64,000 bases of DNA from SKKC01 sp046542845 (GCA_046542845.1 JBKHAN010000001.1:49517-113516), one strand, 5' to 3'. Counted from the stretch's first letter, positions 25,291 through 34,075 are shown. A program made the numbers and translations. Notes: generated by a model from the sequence alone, not told the origin.

Positions 25291-26745
25291 TTACTGTCCC
25301 TGTCCGAGCGAGAAACCCGGTTCACCGTCGAAGGTGTAGAGCTGCTCGGTCTTGATGATATTGAAACCGTGGTCGTGTACGCGCTGCAGAAGATCGATAA
25401 TCTGCTGCTGCGTGACCGTCGCACCGCTCTTCGTCGATGTGAAGCGGCAGCGCCAGTGATCGGTGCAGAAGGTCTCAGGCGCGCCTTTCGGCCAGACCTT
25501 AAGCCCGCGATTGGTGATCATGGTGAGCTCCAGGTCCGATCCGTCTGCCTTTGAGAGTTTCTCACCGAGGACATTCGGGTCCCGATTATCTTCGACCCAG
25601 TCCAGGAATACATCGACACCCTGAAGCTCTTTCTTCGCCGGGTTCAGTCGGACAGCATCGCTTGCCTTCGGTATTCCTGCACCGCCTTCGTAGGTCACAG
25701 GCTCCAGCGTTCCGGGCTTCTGCCCGAGGCGTTCGATCACCGCGTCGGCGAACTCTTTCGTTCCCACTTTCTGCTTGCTGACACCATCGCGGTATATATC
25801 GTAGGTGTGTATTCCGTCTTCGATGGTCTTGAGCCACGCGTTGTGAACGCGCCCGGCAACATCCGGCTGACCGATATGCACCATCATCATAACCCCGCCG
25901 AGTAGCAGACCACTCGGGTTCGCGAGATTCTGACCGGCTCGGCGCGGGGCGCTGCCGTGTATCGCTTCGAACATGGCACCGTGCTCGCCGATATTCGCGC
26001 TGCCGGCAAGGCCGACCGATCCGGCAATCTGGGCTGCAACATCGCTGAGAATATCACCGTAGAGGTTCTGCAGAACGATTACGTCGAAACGTTCGGGGGT
26101 ATCCGCCATTTTCGCTGCGCCGATATCGACAATCCAGAACTCGTTTTCAATGTCAGGATATTCGGCAGCAACCTCGTCGAAGATCTTCCGGAAAATCCCG
26201 TCGGTGAGCTTCATGATATTGTCTTTGGTGAAGCAGGTTACTTTCTTGCGCTTGTTCGCTCGTGCGTATTCAAAGGCGTAGCGGATAATGCGCTCGCTCC
26301 CGGGACGCGAAATCAGCTTGAGACACTGGTACACCTCGTCGGTCTGACGGTGCTCAATACCGGCGTAGAGGTCTTCCTCGTTCTCGCGGATAATGACCAG
26401 ATCCTGGTTATGATGCTTGGTTTCGACAAAGGGATAAAGAGACCGTGTCGGACGCACGTTCGCGTAGAGCGAAAGCGTTTTACGGGTCGTGACGTTGATG
26501 CTCTTGAACCCGCCACCCTGCGGGGTCGTAAGCGGTGCTTTAAAAAACACTTTCGTCCGCCGAATCGAATCCCAGAACGCGGGGTCAATACCGCTCGTGT
26601 TTCCCGCGAGATACACCTTCTCGCCGACAGTGACCTCATCAATCTCAACCTGTGCACCAGCAGCCTGCAGGATTCGAAGCGACGCCTCCATAATTTCCGG
26701 TCCAATACCGTCGCCATACGCGACCGTTATCGGTGTTTTGCTCAT
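25291..26745 (-). CDS. icd: NADP-dependent isocitrate dehydrogenase, Thermus/Chlamydia type
   Basis: 484 residues with AGGAGG six bases before the ATG. Catalytic region: TVAYGDGIGPEIM at the start, the isocitrate-binding FKSINVTTRKTLSLYANVRP near residues 80-99, ENEEDLYAGIEHRQ near 120, and NLYGDILSDVAAQIAGSVGL near 230. HGSAPRRAGQNLANPSG supplies the cofactor loop. It carries the about 140-residue C-terminal extension of the Thermus-type enzymes, which is longer than the E. coli enzyme. It converts isocitrate to 2-oxoglutarate. Alone in its transcription unit. Confidence 0.93.
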   Translation of the reverse strand: MSKTPITVAYGDGIGPEIMEASLRILQAAGAQVEIDEVTVGEKVYLAGNTSGIDPAFWDSIRRTKVFFKAPLTTPQGGGFKSINVTTRKTLSLYANVRPTRSLYPFVETKHHNQDLVIIRENEEDLYAGIEHRQTDEVYQCLKLISRPGSERIIRYAFEYARANKRKKVTCFTKDNIMKLTDGIFRKIFDEVAAEYPDIENEFWIVDIGAAKMADTPERFDVIVLQNLYGDILSDVAAQIAGSVGLAGSANIGEHGAMFEAIHGSAPRRAGQNLANPSGLLLGGVMMMVHIGQPDVAGRVHNAWLKTIEDGIHTYDIYRDGVSKQKVGTKEFADAVIERLGQKPGTLEPVTYEGGAGIPKASDAVRLNPAKKELQGVDVFLDWVEDNRDPNVLGEKLSKADGSDLELTMITNRGLKVWPKGAPETFCTDHWRCRFTSTKSGATVTQQQIIDLLQRVHDHGFNIIKTEQLYTFDGEPGFSLGQGQ

Positions 26746-26984
26746 GTAATCCTCCTATAAACGGCTACGATACTACTATTGTGGAAAGGAAGTGTCATCT
26801 GCGTGGCGCGGTTATTTACGGCGCCTCGCCTGCAGTGCGTACTAATCGTGAACACGTTTAACGACAAATACAGAAGAAAAGCACTCTGCTGATACCTTTT
26901 ATACGTAGACAAATCGGGGTCTCACTCCCTATGATGCTGCAACATTACATATCGTTTCTTTTTTTCAGTTTTAATGGAGGTTTT

Positions 26985-27584
26985 ATGCTTTATAACGTCA
27001 AACTGCTGGCAATTGCTCTGGCGGTTTTTGCTTTCATCGCGTGCGGTGACACCGCCGAGGAATCTGCCGCGGCACCAGAAGAGGACACGCCGGCTGTTGA
27101 TGAAAACAGTATCGTCGTCGAAAATGCGTTTCACTTTATGCACGTCGACGGACACGGGGGTGAGTCCGAAATGGTCGCGTACGTTCCGTTTGAACGCGAA
27201 CTTATGTCGACCGTGAAGTACCAGGTTGTCTACGTCATGTGCACCTGCCGCGCACCGGAAGTAAACTATCACTCTGTCGCGTACGTGGAGCTCAGTAAAG
27301 AGGATGGCTCCATTGAACACATCTCGTATGAACAGGACGCTGGAAACGATTATATCGCCGGCCTGTACGGTGACAGCGATGTCAGCTGGGACGGAACTCC
27401 AGTCCGTGATCTTTTTGACGGATTCATTGAACAGACGCTCATGGGAGCATCGCAGGACGACATCAACGCTATCGAGCCAATGCACGGCGAGGTGGACGTA
27501 TACACGGGCGCAACGGTCACGCCGAACAATGCGGTTCGTATGCTTCAGGGACTGTTCGCGTACCACAATCGAAGGTACATGTAA
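26985..27584 (+). CDS. FMN-binding (flavinylation-motif) lipoprotein
   Basis: 199 residues from the ATG at 26985, which follows TGGAGG by four bases; an upstream ATG at 26931 would spoil the signal. Lipobox FIAC with Cys20. The C-terminus carries VDVYTGATVTPNNAVRML, matching the DxxSGATxS flavinylation motif of RnfG/NqrC and related FMN-binding domains; Thr177 would take FMN from ApbE. A central VYVMCTCRAP has two cysteines. It should be a membrane-anchored extracytoplasmic redox protein. The next gene, 60 bases on, encodes another lipoprotein and is probably cotranscribed. Confidence 0.8.
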   Translation: MLYNVKLLAIALAVFAFIACGDTAEESAAAPEEDTPAVDENSIVVENAFHFMHVDGHGGESEMVAYVPFERELMSTVKYQVVYVMCTCRAPEVNYHSVAYVELSKEDGSIEHISYEQDAGNDYIAGLYGDSDVSWDGTPVRDLFDGFIEQTLMGASQDDINAIEPMHGEVDVYTGATVTPNNAVRMLQGLFAYHNRRYM

Positions 27585-27644
27585 ATCGTAATGAGCGCGG
27601 AGAACGCTCCGCGCGCAAACGGAAACCACTTTGGGGGCATTTTT

Positions 27645-28553
27645 GTGAAAAAAACAATAGCTATACTCGGCATCGCGCTGACGGTGATCATCTTCGGCGC
27701 CTGCGAGACAGGCGGCGACGCGGCTGCACGGCCGGAACTCACGGGCGACGAAACGATCACCATGGATAATATCGACGAATACCTCGACGCGGATGCGCGT
27801 TTCGTCGACTTGCGCGACTTCACCGATATGATAGAAAGCGGGTATATCCACGGCTTTGAAGTGGTACCGTTTTTTCAATATCTGGACGGTCGCGCGCTTG
27901 TGCGAAACGACGGATGGAACTTCTCTGCAGACGACGTAGCAAGCCGCTCGATACTGACAAACATATTCGGTGACGATTTGGAGCAGCCAATCGTATTGAT
28001 GTGCGCCGCCGGCGGCAGGGCCGGATACGTGAAGGATGCGCTTGAGCACCTGGGATATACAACCGTGTATAACGCAGGCGGGATGCGCGACTACACCGGC
28101 GATTATCAGGTACTCGCGGATACATCGTATAACGGTCTGCCGACGCTTCCCGAATCGGTAACCATGGACAACATTGATAATTTCCTCGATCGTCCCGGAG
28201 CCAAGTATGTAGATGTTCGTAATGTTGCGGACAAGTACACCGGCGGGTACATCGACGGTTTTGAAGTTGTTTCATTTTTCGAGTACTTCGAAGGCCGAGC
28301 CGTGGTACGCAATGACGGCTGGAACTTTTCACCGGAGGACATACTCTCAGAAGCGGTAATACGCAACATCTTCGGCAGAGATCTCGATAGGGAAATATTC
28401 ATAATGTGCGCCGCCGGGGGGCGTGCAGGCTACATGAAAGACGTTCTCGAATCGTTGGGGTACACGACCGTATTCAACGTTGGGGGCCTTCGGGATTACA
28501 ACGGAGAAAACCTGATCTTCGGTGACGAAGCGTTCACGCCAAGTTTCAACTGA
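27645..28553 (+). CDS. Lipoprotein with two tandem rhodanese domains
   Basis: 302 residues from a GTG at 27645, preceded by GGGGG seven bases earlier; this start gives a clean lipoprotein signal with FGAC and Cys20, while the ATG at 27591 adds a polar leader. Two rhodanese domains (about residues 40-165 and 170-300) are near copies of each other: both have VRNDGWNFS, a catalytic loop MCAAGGRAGY with the Cys intact, and LGYTTV followed by GG.RDY. Both should be active as sulfurtransferase or sulfur-carrier sites outside the inner membrane. It is paired with the FMN lipoprotein and ends at a strong terminator. Confidence 0.85.
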   Translation: MKKTIAILGIALTVIIFGACETGGDAAARPELTGDETITMDNIDEYLDADARFVDLRDFTDMIESGYIHGFEVVPFFQYLDGRALVRNDGWNFSADDVASRSILTNIFGDDLEQPIVLMCAAGGRAGYVKDALEHLGYTTVYNAGGMRDYTGDYQVLADTSYNGLPTLPESVTMDNIDNFLDRPGAKYVDVRNVADKYTGGYIDGFEVVSFFEYFEGRAVVRNDGWNFSPEDILSEAVIRNIFGRDLDREIFIMCAAGGRAGYMKDVLESLGYTTVFNVGGLRDYNGENLIFGDEAFTPSFN

Positions 28554-28576
28554 CAGCTTGTGGCCCGAAATAAAGC

Positions 28577-28609
28577 AAGGAGAGCCCTCTGGGGCTCTCC
28601 TTTTTTTTT
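28577..28609 (+). terminator. Rho-independent terminator of the FMN/rhodanese operon
   Basis: GGAGAGCCC pairs with GGGCTCTCC around a short loop and is followed directly by nine T residues (28601-28609), 24 bases after the rhodanese gene stop. A textbook intrinsic terminator. Confidence 0.93.
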
Positions 28610-28650
28610 GTCGGTTACTACTCGAACCCGACTGTATTATGTAGTTTTTA

Positions 28651-29859
28651 TCATCGTTCGGCTTTATACAAGGGGAGGAGCAGGATTGAGAGCAGGAGCG
28701 CTATACCGGTGCCCTGAAAAAAACGGTCAATGAGCCCCGCGTCCGCTGCAAAACCCGCGAGCGCCGGGAATAATCCCGCACCGACGACGCTCGCAAGCGG
28801 TATAACCAGGCTGACAACGACGTTGCGGGTCTGGGGCGGACCGATCTCCGACATCGCCGTTATAGCGGCAGGAAAAAACGCGCTGATCACTGCCGGTTGC
28901 AGCAGGACCACAAGCGCCAGATACGTACCCTCAGCAACGGTAAGGAGCATGGTGAAGATACCGGTCAGCAGGAATATACCGGCGACGGTCCGGCGAAAAC
29001 CGAGACGATCGGTAAGAACCCCCGACAGGAAGATCATCGCGATGCCCGATATTCGGGAAGCCCCGATGATACCGTTGGCAAGCTGTTGATCCATACCCCG
29101 GAAACCAATGAGAAAGGTCGGAAGGACGGCGAACATCCCGATGGCGGCCGAAGCGGCAAGCACGAAAAAAAGGATGATAAGCCAGAAGCGCTTAATACGA
29201 AAGATCACCTTGAGATTCTCAAAGTGCGGAGCCTCTCCGTGCGCATAACCCGCTCTACCGCGCAGAACGTAGGCGATCCCCGCGATCGCGCTGAACGCCC
29301 CGGTCGCCGACACGACGCCACGCCACCCGATGAGGGGAAGTGAAACAGCGGCTACCAGGGGTGCAAGCACGAAACTGATCGATGGCCCTAACTCGTGAAT
29401 CGCAAACCCCATACCCCTCCGCGTAAACGGGGTAATCTCGGAAACGATCGAGAGTCCCGAGGGTGCGTACAATCCTGCCGACGCCCCGACAAGCAGTGCA
29501 CCCGCATGCAGGGACACGGCCGACTGAGCGAGTGCGGCGAGCTGCATACCGACGCCGACACCAAAGGCCGACAAGGCGACAATGCGGCGATGTTGAACCC
29601 GCGTTGATACAAAACCGCTCGCGAGCATGGCAATTGCGTAACCGACCGCGATCGTCGTGAAAATCCGTGTCGCCCGGGCGGCGCTCAACGAGAGGTCGAC
29701 CTGTATAGAGACGAGCAAGGGCGAGAACAGAACTCGGGGGAAAAAAATGCTGAACACCATGACGACAATGGCGGCCAGCCCGGGCACGGCCGGTCGAAGT
29801 GTACCGTTTGCCGGGGACAGTGACGGGTTTTCAGAGAAGCTCATAGAAGTTCTGACCAT
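28651..29859 (-). CDS. MFS transporter
   Basis: 402 residues, twelve hydrophobic segments, first about residues 25-48 (AVPGLAAIVVMVFSIFFPR). Motif-A-like loop is FVSTRVQHRRIVALSAFG after the second span, with a later GVLTDRLGFRRTVAG in the second half; the D-R-x-G-R pattern there is the stronger match. Substrate not evident; the pattern resembles CynX/NarK-like members. Either ATG (29859 or 29844) could be the start and neither has a ribosome-binding site. The region 29860-30290 upstream holds no gene and is mostly the inverted-repeat element listed next. Confidence 0.85.
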   Translation of the reverse strand: MVRTSMSFSENPSLSPANGTLRPAVPGLAAIVVMVFSIFFPRVLFSPLLVSIQVDLSLSAARATRIFTTIAVGYAIAMLASGFVSTRVQHRRIVALSAFGVGVGMQLAALAQSAVSLHAGALLVGASAGLYAPSGLSIVSEITPFTRRGMGFAIHELGPSISFVLAPLVAAVSLPLIGWRGVVSATGAFSAIAGIAYVLRGRAGYAHGEAPHFENLKVIFRIKRFWLIILFFVLAASAAIGMFAVLPTFLIGFRGMDQQLANGIIGASRISGIAMIFLSGVLTDRLGFRRTVAGIFLLTGIFTMLLTVAEGTYLALVVLLQPAVISAFFPAAITAMSEIGPPQTRNVVVSLVIPLASVVGAGLFPALAGFAADAGLIDRFFQGTGIALLLSILLLPLYKAER

Positions 29860-29982
29860 AATTCAAGCGCGCGGCATACGCAAGGCAACGATCCGTGGAC
29901 CATGGAGAAAGGTCCGTTTGGTTTCGGTTTTTTCGTCGTTACGATGTGTACCGACGCTGCCCGAAGTTGTCGACCGCCCTTA

Positions 29983-30216
29983 CTGTCCGCTAGTCTGGTG
30001 ATGATTGCGGTCTAAGCCGCTGCATAACAAGGAGTTAGGCAGAGGTTTCTGCGATTCTCCCGTTCCGGGGTCCTCAGCAGCTGCAGCCAGTTCCGTCTCT
30101 GGGTCTCAGAGAGGGGCTGCGGGTAAAGAATGCCCGCTGTCGCGTCCGCGTCGCCGACGTCGAATCACTGAAGCTCTTGCCGTTAATGGGGAGAAAACCA
30201 CCACGGTCGCGGACAG
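29983..30216. repeat. TA-flanked inverted-repeat element, copy A (MITE-like)
   Basis: About 234 bp with terminal inverted repeats: the left end reads CTGTCCGCTAGTCTGGTG and the right end, on the other strand, CTGTCCGCGACCGTGGTG. Both ends abut TA (29981-29982 and 30217-30218), as after insertion into a TA duplication. The interior has no convincing coding frame. The ends match three other places in this window. It looks like a miniature non-autonomous element moved by an IS630/mariner-type transposase in trans; the family assignment is inference from the TA flanks. Confidence 0.65.
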
Positions 30217-30290
30217 TAAAGACACTTTCCTTCAAGCCCGGGCATTGGTAGGTTGTTGATAGACAGTACAGCAGAGACACAGGAGACGTA

Positions 30291-31469
30291 ATGAAAACCG
30301 TAGCAGAGTTTGATCAGTTAATGAACGAAAGCGCCATGATCCGTCGAACCATGGTGGGGTATTATCTCATAAACACGATTCGACCAACCCAGTTTGAGTT
30401 TCTCACGCGCATACTGAACGTTCTTCGCAAAGCCCCCCGCGATACGAACGGACTGCTTCAGTTACAGGGCACGCACAACCGCACAATTTTCGTAAACGAC
30501 CGCTACGAGACGAGCGAGCTTGAGAAAGATGTTTTTTTCTTTGAGCACGGTGAAGCTGAGTTCCGCACCTATCTGTCCCAGCTTCATCCCGGCTTCGGAG
30601 AAGAGCTCAAGCAGGTGTGCGACTTCCTCGGCTCCGAACCATATGATGCGCTCTTCACCGACCGCGACGGAACGGTCAATAACTACTGTGGTCGCTACCG
30701 ATCGTCAGTTCAGTCTGCTTACAACGCGATCTACCTCTCGCGTTTCGGGAAAACGGTACGGCAGACACCGGTAATTCTGACATCCGCACCGCTGATGGAA
30801 ACGGGAATCCGTGAACTATCCGTCTTTCCGGAAGCGATCTATGCGCTTGCCGGCTCGAAGGGGGGTGAATACATCCGCCCCGAAGGCGGACCGTTTTCAC
30901 GGACAATGCCGGAAAAACTGGCGGACGCAATGACCTCTCTTAACGCGAGGATCGTGGACCTGCTCGAAGAGCCTGGCAACCGGATCTTCACGCAGATCGG
31001 TTCGGGTTTCCAGAAAAAACTGGGTGAGATAACGCTTGCGCGTCAGGATGTGTTCGGTTCAGTCCCCGAAGAGGACTCGATGCGACTGCTCACTGCCGTA
31101 CACACGATAGTCGCAGACCTGAACAAGGAAGGCCATCACATCCTCGTGGAGGATACCGGAAGGGATCTCGAGCTCATACCCACACTCGACGATCGCAAAG
31201 GCTACAATAAAGGAGACGGGTTGCGATTTCTGGTGGATGAGCTGGGTCTTCGCATTGCAGGTAAAAGAGTCCTGATATGCGGCGACACTGCGTCTGACGT
31301 TCCCATGCTGGAGGCGGCACGGGACATGGGTGGCGAGGTAACTGCTGTGTTCGTGACGGGCGACAAAGATCTCCGAAAAATGGTCTACGATACAGGCGCG
31401 CGATGCGAGTTCGTGTCTACCCCGGATGTACTGGTAGCGGGACTCGACCGGGTCTCGTCGGGGGGTTGA
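30291..31469 (+). CDS. HAD-superfamily phosphatase (HAD-IIB, trehalose-phosphatase-like)
   Basis: 392 residues, AGGAG nine bases before the ATG. HAD motifs: the nucleophile stretch FTDRDGTVNNYCG near residue 124, motif II ILTSAP near residue 163, the lysine in GYNKGDGL near residue 305 and the acidic motif ICGDTASDVPML near residue 330. The first 115 residues are an extra helical part without recognised family. GDTASDVPML with a late lysine is the pattern of sugar phosphatases of the trehalose-6-phosphate type, but the substrate is not provable. It sits between inverted-repeat copies A and B. Confidence 0.75.
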   Translation: MKTVAEFDQLMNESAMIRRTMVGYYLINTIRPTQFEFLTRILNVLRKAPRDTNGLLQLQGTHNRTIFVNDRYETSELEKDVFFFEHGEAEFRTYLSQLHPGFGEELKQVCDFLGSEPYDALFTDRDGTVNNYCGRYRSSVQSAYNAIYLSRFGKTVRQTPVILTSAPLMETGIRELSVFPEAIYALAGSKGGEYIRPEGGPFSRTMPEKLADAMTSLNARIVDLLEEPGNRIFTQIGSGFQKKLGEITLARQDVFGSVPEEDSMRLLTAVHTIVADLNKEGHHILVEDTGRDLELIPTLDDRKGYNKGDGLRFLVDELGLRIAGKRVLICGDTASDVPMLEAARDMGGEVTAVFVTGDKDLRKMVYDTGARCEFVSTPDVLVAGLDRVSSGG

Positions 31470-31501
31470 GGAGCGCACGTAGGGCGTGCGACGTGTGTTT
31501 A

Positions 31502-31648
31502 CTGTCCGCAACCCTGGTGTTTTTTTGCGTATAACCTGTTTTGTTGCAACGAAATAGGAAATCCACATTCGGTTCCATTGTTTTATTCTTGCGTAAATCG
31601 TTAAGCGGCAGAGATTTAGCATCCGAAAAACACCAGGGTTGCGGACAC
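31502..31648. repeat. TA-flanked inverted-repeat element, copy B (MITE-like)
   Basis: A 147-bp, AT-rich element with near-perfect 23-bp terminal inverted repeats. The left end (from 31501) reads ACTGTCCGCAACCCTGGTGT and the right end, on the opposite strand from 31649, AGTGTCCGCAACCCTGGTGT; they differ at one base of 24. TA flanks both ends (31500-31501, 31649-31650). No coding frame. It separates the HAD gene from the promoter of the NagB-LmbE gene. Confidence 0.8.
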
Positions 31649-31657
31649 TAAAGAGGG

Positions 31658-31690
31658 TTGACATCATTCTATTTAATTGATTGAATCAAT
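31658..31690 (+). promoter_or_regulatory. Promoter and palindromic operator candidate for the NagB-LmbE operon
   Basis: TTGACA at 31658-31663 is followed after 17 bases by TTGAAT at 31681-31686. A perfect 15-bp palindrome, ATTGATTGAATCAAT, at 31676-31690 covers that -10 region; TTATAA follows at 31692. An AT-rich palindrome over a promoter, with a NagC-type ROK regulator encoded in the same operon, suggests autoregulation. The -10 match is modest. Confidence 0.45.
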
Positions 31691-31716
31691 CTTATAAACG
31701 TATTCGGGAGCGTATC

Positions 31717-34071
31717 ATGGCGAAAACGACACACAGGACAGTATCGAAGGTGGAGGCAGCCGCGTTGGATAAGACATCGCGCTTGACCCGCTACACACCC
31801 GAGGAAAAAATTGACTCCATAGTCGTAGACAATTTTCCAGCGCTCGGTACTCTCTCGGCATCGCGTTTTCTTGAATGGGTGCAGCACAACCCCGAGGGGG
31901 TTATCTCGCTACCCACCGGCCGTACGCCGGAGTATTTCATACGCGAGGCTCAGCGGCTGCTCGGTGGATGGGAAACGCCTGCTGTACAAAGCGAACTCGA
32001 GACGATTGGGCTCGACCCCGGCAAAAAGCCGAATCTTTCCGGGCTTCGCTTCGTACAGATCGATGAGTTCTACCCCATTAATCCGCGGCACCATAACAGT
32101 TTTTTCGATTACGTCAGGAAATACTACATCGAGGGCTTCGGTCTGAATGCCGACCGTGCGCTCCTTATAAACTGCGAAGACATAGGGCTGCCCGGCGGCG
32201 AGAATCTGGAGGCGTTCTGGGCAGGAGGTACGGTCGATCTCGGGCTTCGCCACCGACCTGCACGGAACCTCCGCGAGCAGAAGGAACAGGACGCGATTCG
32301 CCATGTCGATCAATGGTGTGAGACCTACGAACAGAAAGTGCGCGACATGGGCGGTATAGGCTTTTTCCTCGGCGGTATTGGCCCCGACGGTCACATAGGC
32401 TTTAACGTGCGAGGCGAAAGCCATTTTTCCCCGACCCGGCTGACGCAGGTCAACTACGAAACCCAGGCCGCTGCCGCCGGAGATCTTGGTGGCATCGAGG
32501 TCGCGAGGAAGCGCCTGGTTATTACGATCGGGCTTGAGACCATCACCTTCAATCCCAGGGCGACGGCGATCATTATGGCAGCAGGAGAAAGCAAGGCGGG
32601 GATCGTTCGCGACGCTGTATGCGGGGATACGCACGTACGCATTCCCGCCTCGGCGCTGCGTCGCCTCCCGGGCGCACGGATGTATCTGACCGAGGGAGCC
32701 GCAAAACTGCTCGACCGTCGCGATATACTGAAACTTCTGGAAAAGAAGTCACTCGACGCGCGCGACACCGAACGCGTGGTCATAGACCTCGCCTACGGTC
32801 TCGGGAAACGAATCATCGACCTGACAGAGGACGACTATAAAAACGATGCACGCGGAGCCATTATACTGAAATCCGGGAAAGAGCGCGTGTCCGGAATCAA
32901 CGCCGCGGTAGCGGAAAGCCTCAAGCGGAAAATCGGAGCCGGCATGGAAAGCAGGAGCGGCACAACGTTTCTGCACACCGAGCCTCATCACGACGATATT
33001 ATGCTCGGATACCTGCCGAGCGTGGTCAGGAGTATCCGCGACAACTCGAACAGACACCATTTCGTGACACTCACAAGCGGTTTCAACGCCGTTACAAACA
33101 GCTACATGCTGATGCTGACACGGAAACTTCAGTCACTGCTGCGGCGCGAGGAAGAGGCGTTCAGAGCGCTCGTCGATGATGGGTATTTTTCCGATCGCCG
33201 CTTTCGCGACCACGACGTCTGGACCTACCTTGACGGGCTTGCCGCAGAGTCGGAAGACATGCAGGACGCGGGAACGCTCAGGAGATATTTCCGTGATCTG
33301 ACCGAAGTCTTCGAAGAGGTCGACGTACACGAGATACAGCAACGCATCGATGAACTCATCAACTACTTTGAGACTCAATATCCCGGCAAGAAAGATCTGC
33401 CTCACATACAGCGTCTGAAAGGGATGTGCCGTGAATGGGAGTCAGCCTGCCTGTGGGGGTTTTTCGGATGGAACCAGTCGGCGGTTGAGCATCTGAGGCT
33501 CGGATTCTACAAAGGCGAGACCTTTACCGAGGAACCAACCCTTGAGCGAGACGCGCTGCCGGTCAAGGAGCTCCTTGCACGCGTAAACCCGGATGTTGTC
33601 ACTGTCGCGTTCGATCCGGAAGCGAGTGGACCCGATACGCACTACAAGGTCATGCAGGCGATTTCCGCCGGCCTTCGACTATACGGAGACGAATCGGGCA
33701 GAAGCGATCTGAGGGTCTACGGTTACCGCAACATATGGTATCGCTTCCACCCGGCTGAGGCCGACATCTTTGTTCCGGTGTCCCTGAATATGCTCACCCT
33801 GCAGCATCACTCCTTCATGTCGACGTACTTGACCCAGAAAGACGCGAGCTTCCCGAGCTACGAACACGACGGGCCATTTCCCGAACTCGCGCAGAAGATA
33901 CAGGTCGAACAATACAACAAGCTCGCAACCGTTCTCGGCCGGGAGTTCTTCTACGAACATCCGAGTCCCCTTATCCGGGCAACGCGCGGTTTCGTGTTTC
34001 TGCGTGACATGAGTCTCGAGGAGTTCTACGCCCATTCTCGCGAGCTTCGCCGCGCCACCGAGGACCGGTGA
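31717..34071 (+). CDS. NagB-LmbE fusion: glucosamine-6-phosphate deaminase domain plus PIG-L/LmbE domain
   Basis: 784 residues from the ATG at 31717 (GGGAG six bases upstream). Domain one (about 30-330) is NagB-like: SLPTGRTPEYF, VQIDEFYPINPRHHNSFFDY near residue 120, FFLGGIGPDGHIGFNVRG near residue 210 and an active-site stretch near ATAIIMAAGESKAGIV. Domain two begins near residue 415 with HTEPHHDDIMLG, the zinc-binding PHPDDE-type motif of LmbE deacetylases. Such fusions are known in Bacteroidetes and spirochaetes and usually annotated NagB-like; whether both sites act on the same amino sugar is untested. The ROK regulator starts 4 bases after its stop. Confidence 0.85.
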   Translation: MAKTTHRTVSKVEAAALDKTSRLTRYTPEEKIDSIVVDNFPALGTLSASRFLEWVQHNPEGVISLPTGRTPEYFIREAQRLLGGWETPAVQSELETIGLDPGKKPNLSGLRFVQIDEFYPINPRHHNSFFDYVRKYYIEGFGLNADRALLINCEDIGLPGGENLEAFWAGGTVDLGLRHRPARNLREQKEQDAIRHVDQWCETYEQKVRDMGGIGFFLGGIGPDGHIGFNVRGESHFSPTRLTQVNYETQAAAAGDLGGIEVARKRLVITIGLETITFNPRATAIIMAAGESKAGIVRDAVCGDTHVRIPASALRRLPGARMYLTEGAAKLLDRRDILKLLEKKSLDARDTERVVIDLAYGLGKRIIDLTEDDYKNDARGAIILKSGKERVSGINAAVAESLKRKIGAGMESRSGTTFLHTEPHHDDIMLGYLPSVVRSIRDNSNRHHFVTLTSGFNAVTNSYMLMLTRKLQSLLRREEEAFRALVDDGYFSDRRFRDHDVWTYLDGLAAESEDMQDAGTLRRYFRDLTEVFEEVDVHEIQQRIDELINYFETQYPGKKDLPHIQRLKGMCREWESACLWGFFGWNQSAVEHLRLGFYKGETFTEEPTLERDALPVKELLARVNPDVVTVAFDPEASGPDTHYKVMQAISAGLRLYGDESGRSDLRVYGYRNIWYRFHPAEADIFVPVSLNMLTLQHHSFMSTYLTQKDASFPSYEHDGPFPELAQKIQVEQYNKLATVLGREFFYEHPSPLIRATRGFVFLRDMSLEEFYAHSRELRRATEDR

Positions 34072-34075
34072 AGCT

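Noticed and set aside
26922..28049. A 375-codon open frame on the minus strand across the FMN and rhodanese genes
   Set aside because: It is antisense to two well-supported lipoprotein genes and has no recognisable domain, ribosome-binding site or family pattern.
30010..30045. An integron attC-like pair, GCCTAAC and GTTATGC, on the minus strand inside repeat copy A
   Set aside because: The two core sites are only five bases apart, with no central stem, and there is no integrase or cassette array.
30005..30259. An 84-codon frame inside repeat copy A
   Set aside because: Low-complexity, Arg/Ser-rich product crossing the element's right end; no ribosome-binding site.
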